Translations under genes and position numbers: made by a program
Part shown: in pieces, positions 23,635 through 23,833 of the stretch
Layout of the letters: every line of letters starts with the position of its first letter
Position numbering within the stretch: position 1 is the stretch's first letter
Virus record (IMG/VR): IMGVR_UViG_3300042484_000534
Span: 1 to 23,833 of that record
Length of the DNA stretch: 23,833 bases
Direction: 5' to 3' (one strand)
DNA from: a virus
The notes under the pieces: model-generated
Told to the model about the DNA's origin: nothing
What the model saw: the letters and a program-made list of their open reading frames with translations, nothing else
Database searches by the model: none

Positions 23635-23833
23635 TTAATAAATTTCTGCCACTGCTGTGGTTTTATGTTCGCCGCGAGCATCTAATGCCCAGTCAGCGCC
23701 ATAGAAATCTTCTACCATCTGACGGCTTTCTTCAATTCGCATTGTGCCGTTACAGTTAACTTGGAACATATCTTTACGCATCTGATCAGCGATTGTACGT
23801 GCGTACTGTTGCTTCTCTTCTGTGTCAAGTAAT
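23635..23833 (-). CDS. Ferritin-like protein, copy 2, C-terminal part only
   Basis: The last 65 codons of a gene entering from the right edge. LLDTEEKQQYARTIADQM and MFQVNCNGTMRIEESRQM align with the C-terminus of copy 1 (CDTPEKQARVVELAKQM, LFEVNCKGTV). The two genes are tandem paralogues, which may form a heterodimer. Metal ligands of this copy lie outside the window. Confidence 0.65.
   Translation of the reverse strand, partial: LLDTEEKQQYARTIADQMRKDMFQVNCNGTMRIEESRQMVEDFYGADWALDARGEHKTTAVAEIY

Overview
The window looks like part of a large-genome tailed phage (T4-like or jumbo myovirus class). Nearly everything is on the minus strand. Genes are short, tightly packed and often overlap by 1-8 bases. 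The base composition is AT-rich. Small conserved-looking ORFs sit among tRNAs, and typical phage accessory enzymes are present. No capsid, tail or replication gene lies in the window, so the host cannot be named. Five promoters match the sigma-70 consensus perfectly (TTGACA, 17 bp, TATAAT) and several more are near-perfect, so a bacterial housekeeping RNA polymerase probably reads this region.

Layout, right to left in the direction of transcription. (1) 23.8-21.1 kb: two tandem ferritin-like proteins (one cut by the window edge), a class I glutamine amidotransferase-like hydrolase and a radical SAM enzyme. (2) 21.1-20.4 kb: three promoters and two small genes separated by a strong terminator. 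(3) 20.2-17.0 kb: tRNA array 2. (4) 17.0-14.9 kb: a nitroreductase-like protein and a cobalamin-domain-like radical SAM protein. (5) 14.8-11.4 kb: tRNA array 1, which also holds an RNA polymerase omega-subunit homologue and small ORFs. (6) 11.3-8.1 kb: a vWA protein resembling the DUF2828/Ro60-TROVE group with a long structured 5' leader, followed by an AAA+ ATPase. (7) 7.9-4.1 kb: small enzymes (GIY-YIG, Cys-based phosphatase, HExxH peptidase-like, metallophosphoesterase, P-loop kinase, exported alpha/beta hydrolase). (8) 4.1-0 kb: an overlapping operon with a glycosyltransferase-like protein, a methyltransferase-like protein, two 2OG-Fe(II) oxygenase-like proteins and two sulfotransferase-like proteins.

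The two arrays hold about 44 tRNA or tRNA-like genes. Together they cover all 20 amino acids, and almost all encode CCA. Many anticodons occur twice with unrelated bodies, and several members are abnormal: a Tyr-like RNA without a normal D-arm, a Met-like RNA with an insertion and no CCA, a type II tRNA with anticodon UAU, and a tRNA interrupted between D-arm and anticodon.

The most unusual feature is a family of RNA elements, here called E elements, in the spacers of the arrays and in the leader of the Ro60-like gene. Each starts with (T)TTTAGGAT..ACAGCAA and ends with ..ATCCTGTT. The two ends pair, and the pairs covary between copies (GGATAGC/GCTATCC, GGATGC/GCATCC, GGATCG/CGATCC, AGAATGT/ACATTCT). 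One copy encloses a circularly permuted tRNA-Trp-like fold (3' half, UUAU, 5' half). Three copies lie in tandem directly upstream of the Ro60-like gene, the last abutting its ribosome-binding site. Bacterial Y RNAs (YrlA) pair at their ends, mimic tRNA and are encoded beside Ro60 homologues. I therefore propose a phage Ro/Y-RNA-like ribonucleoprotein system. This is inference and has not been tested by alignment or folding software.
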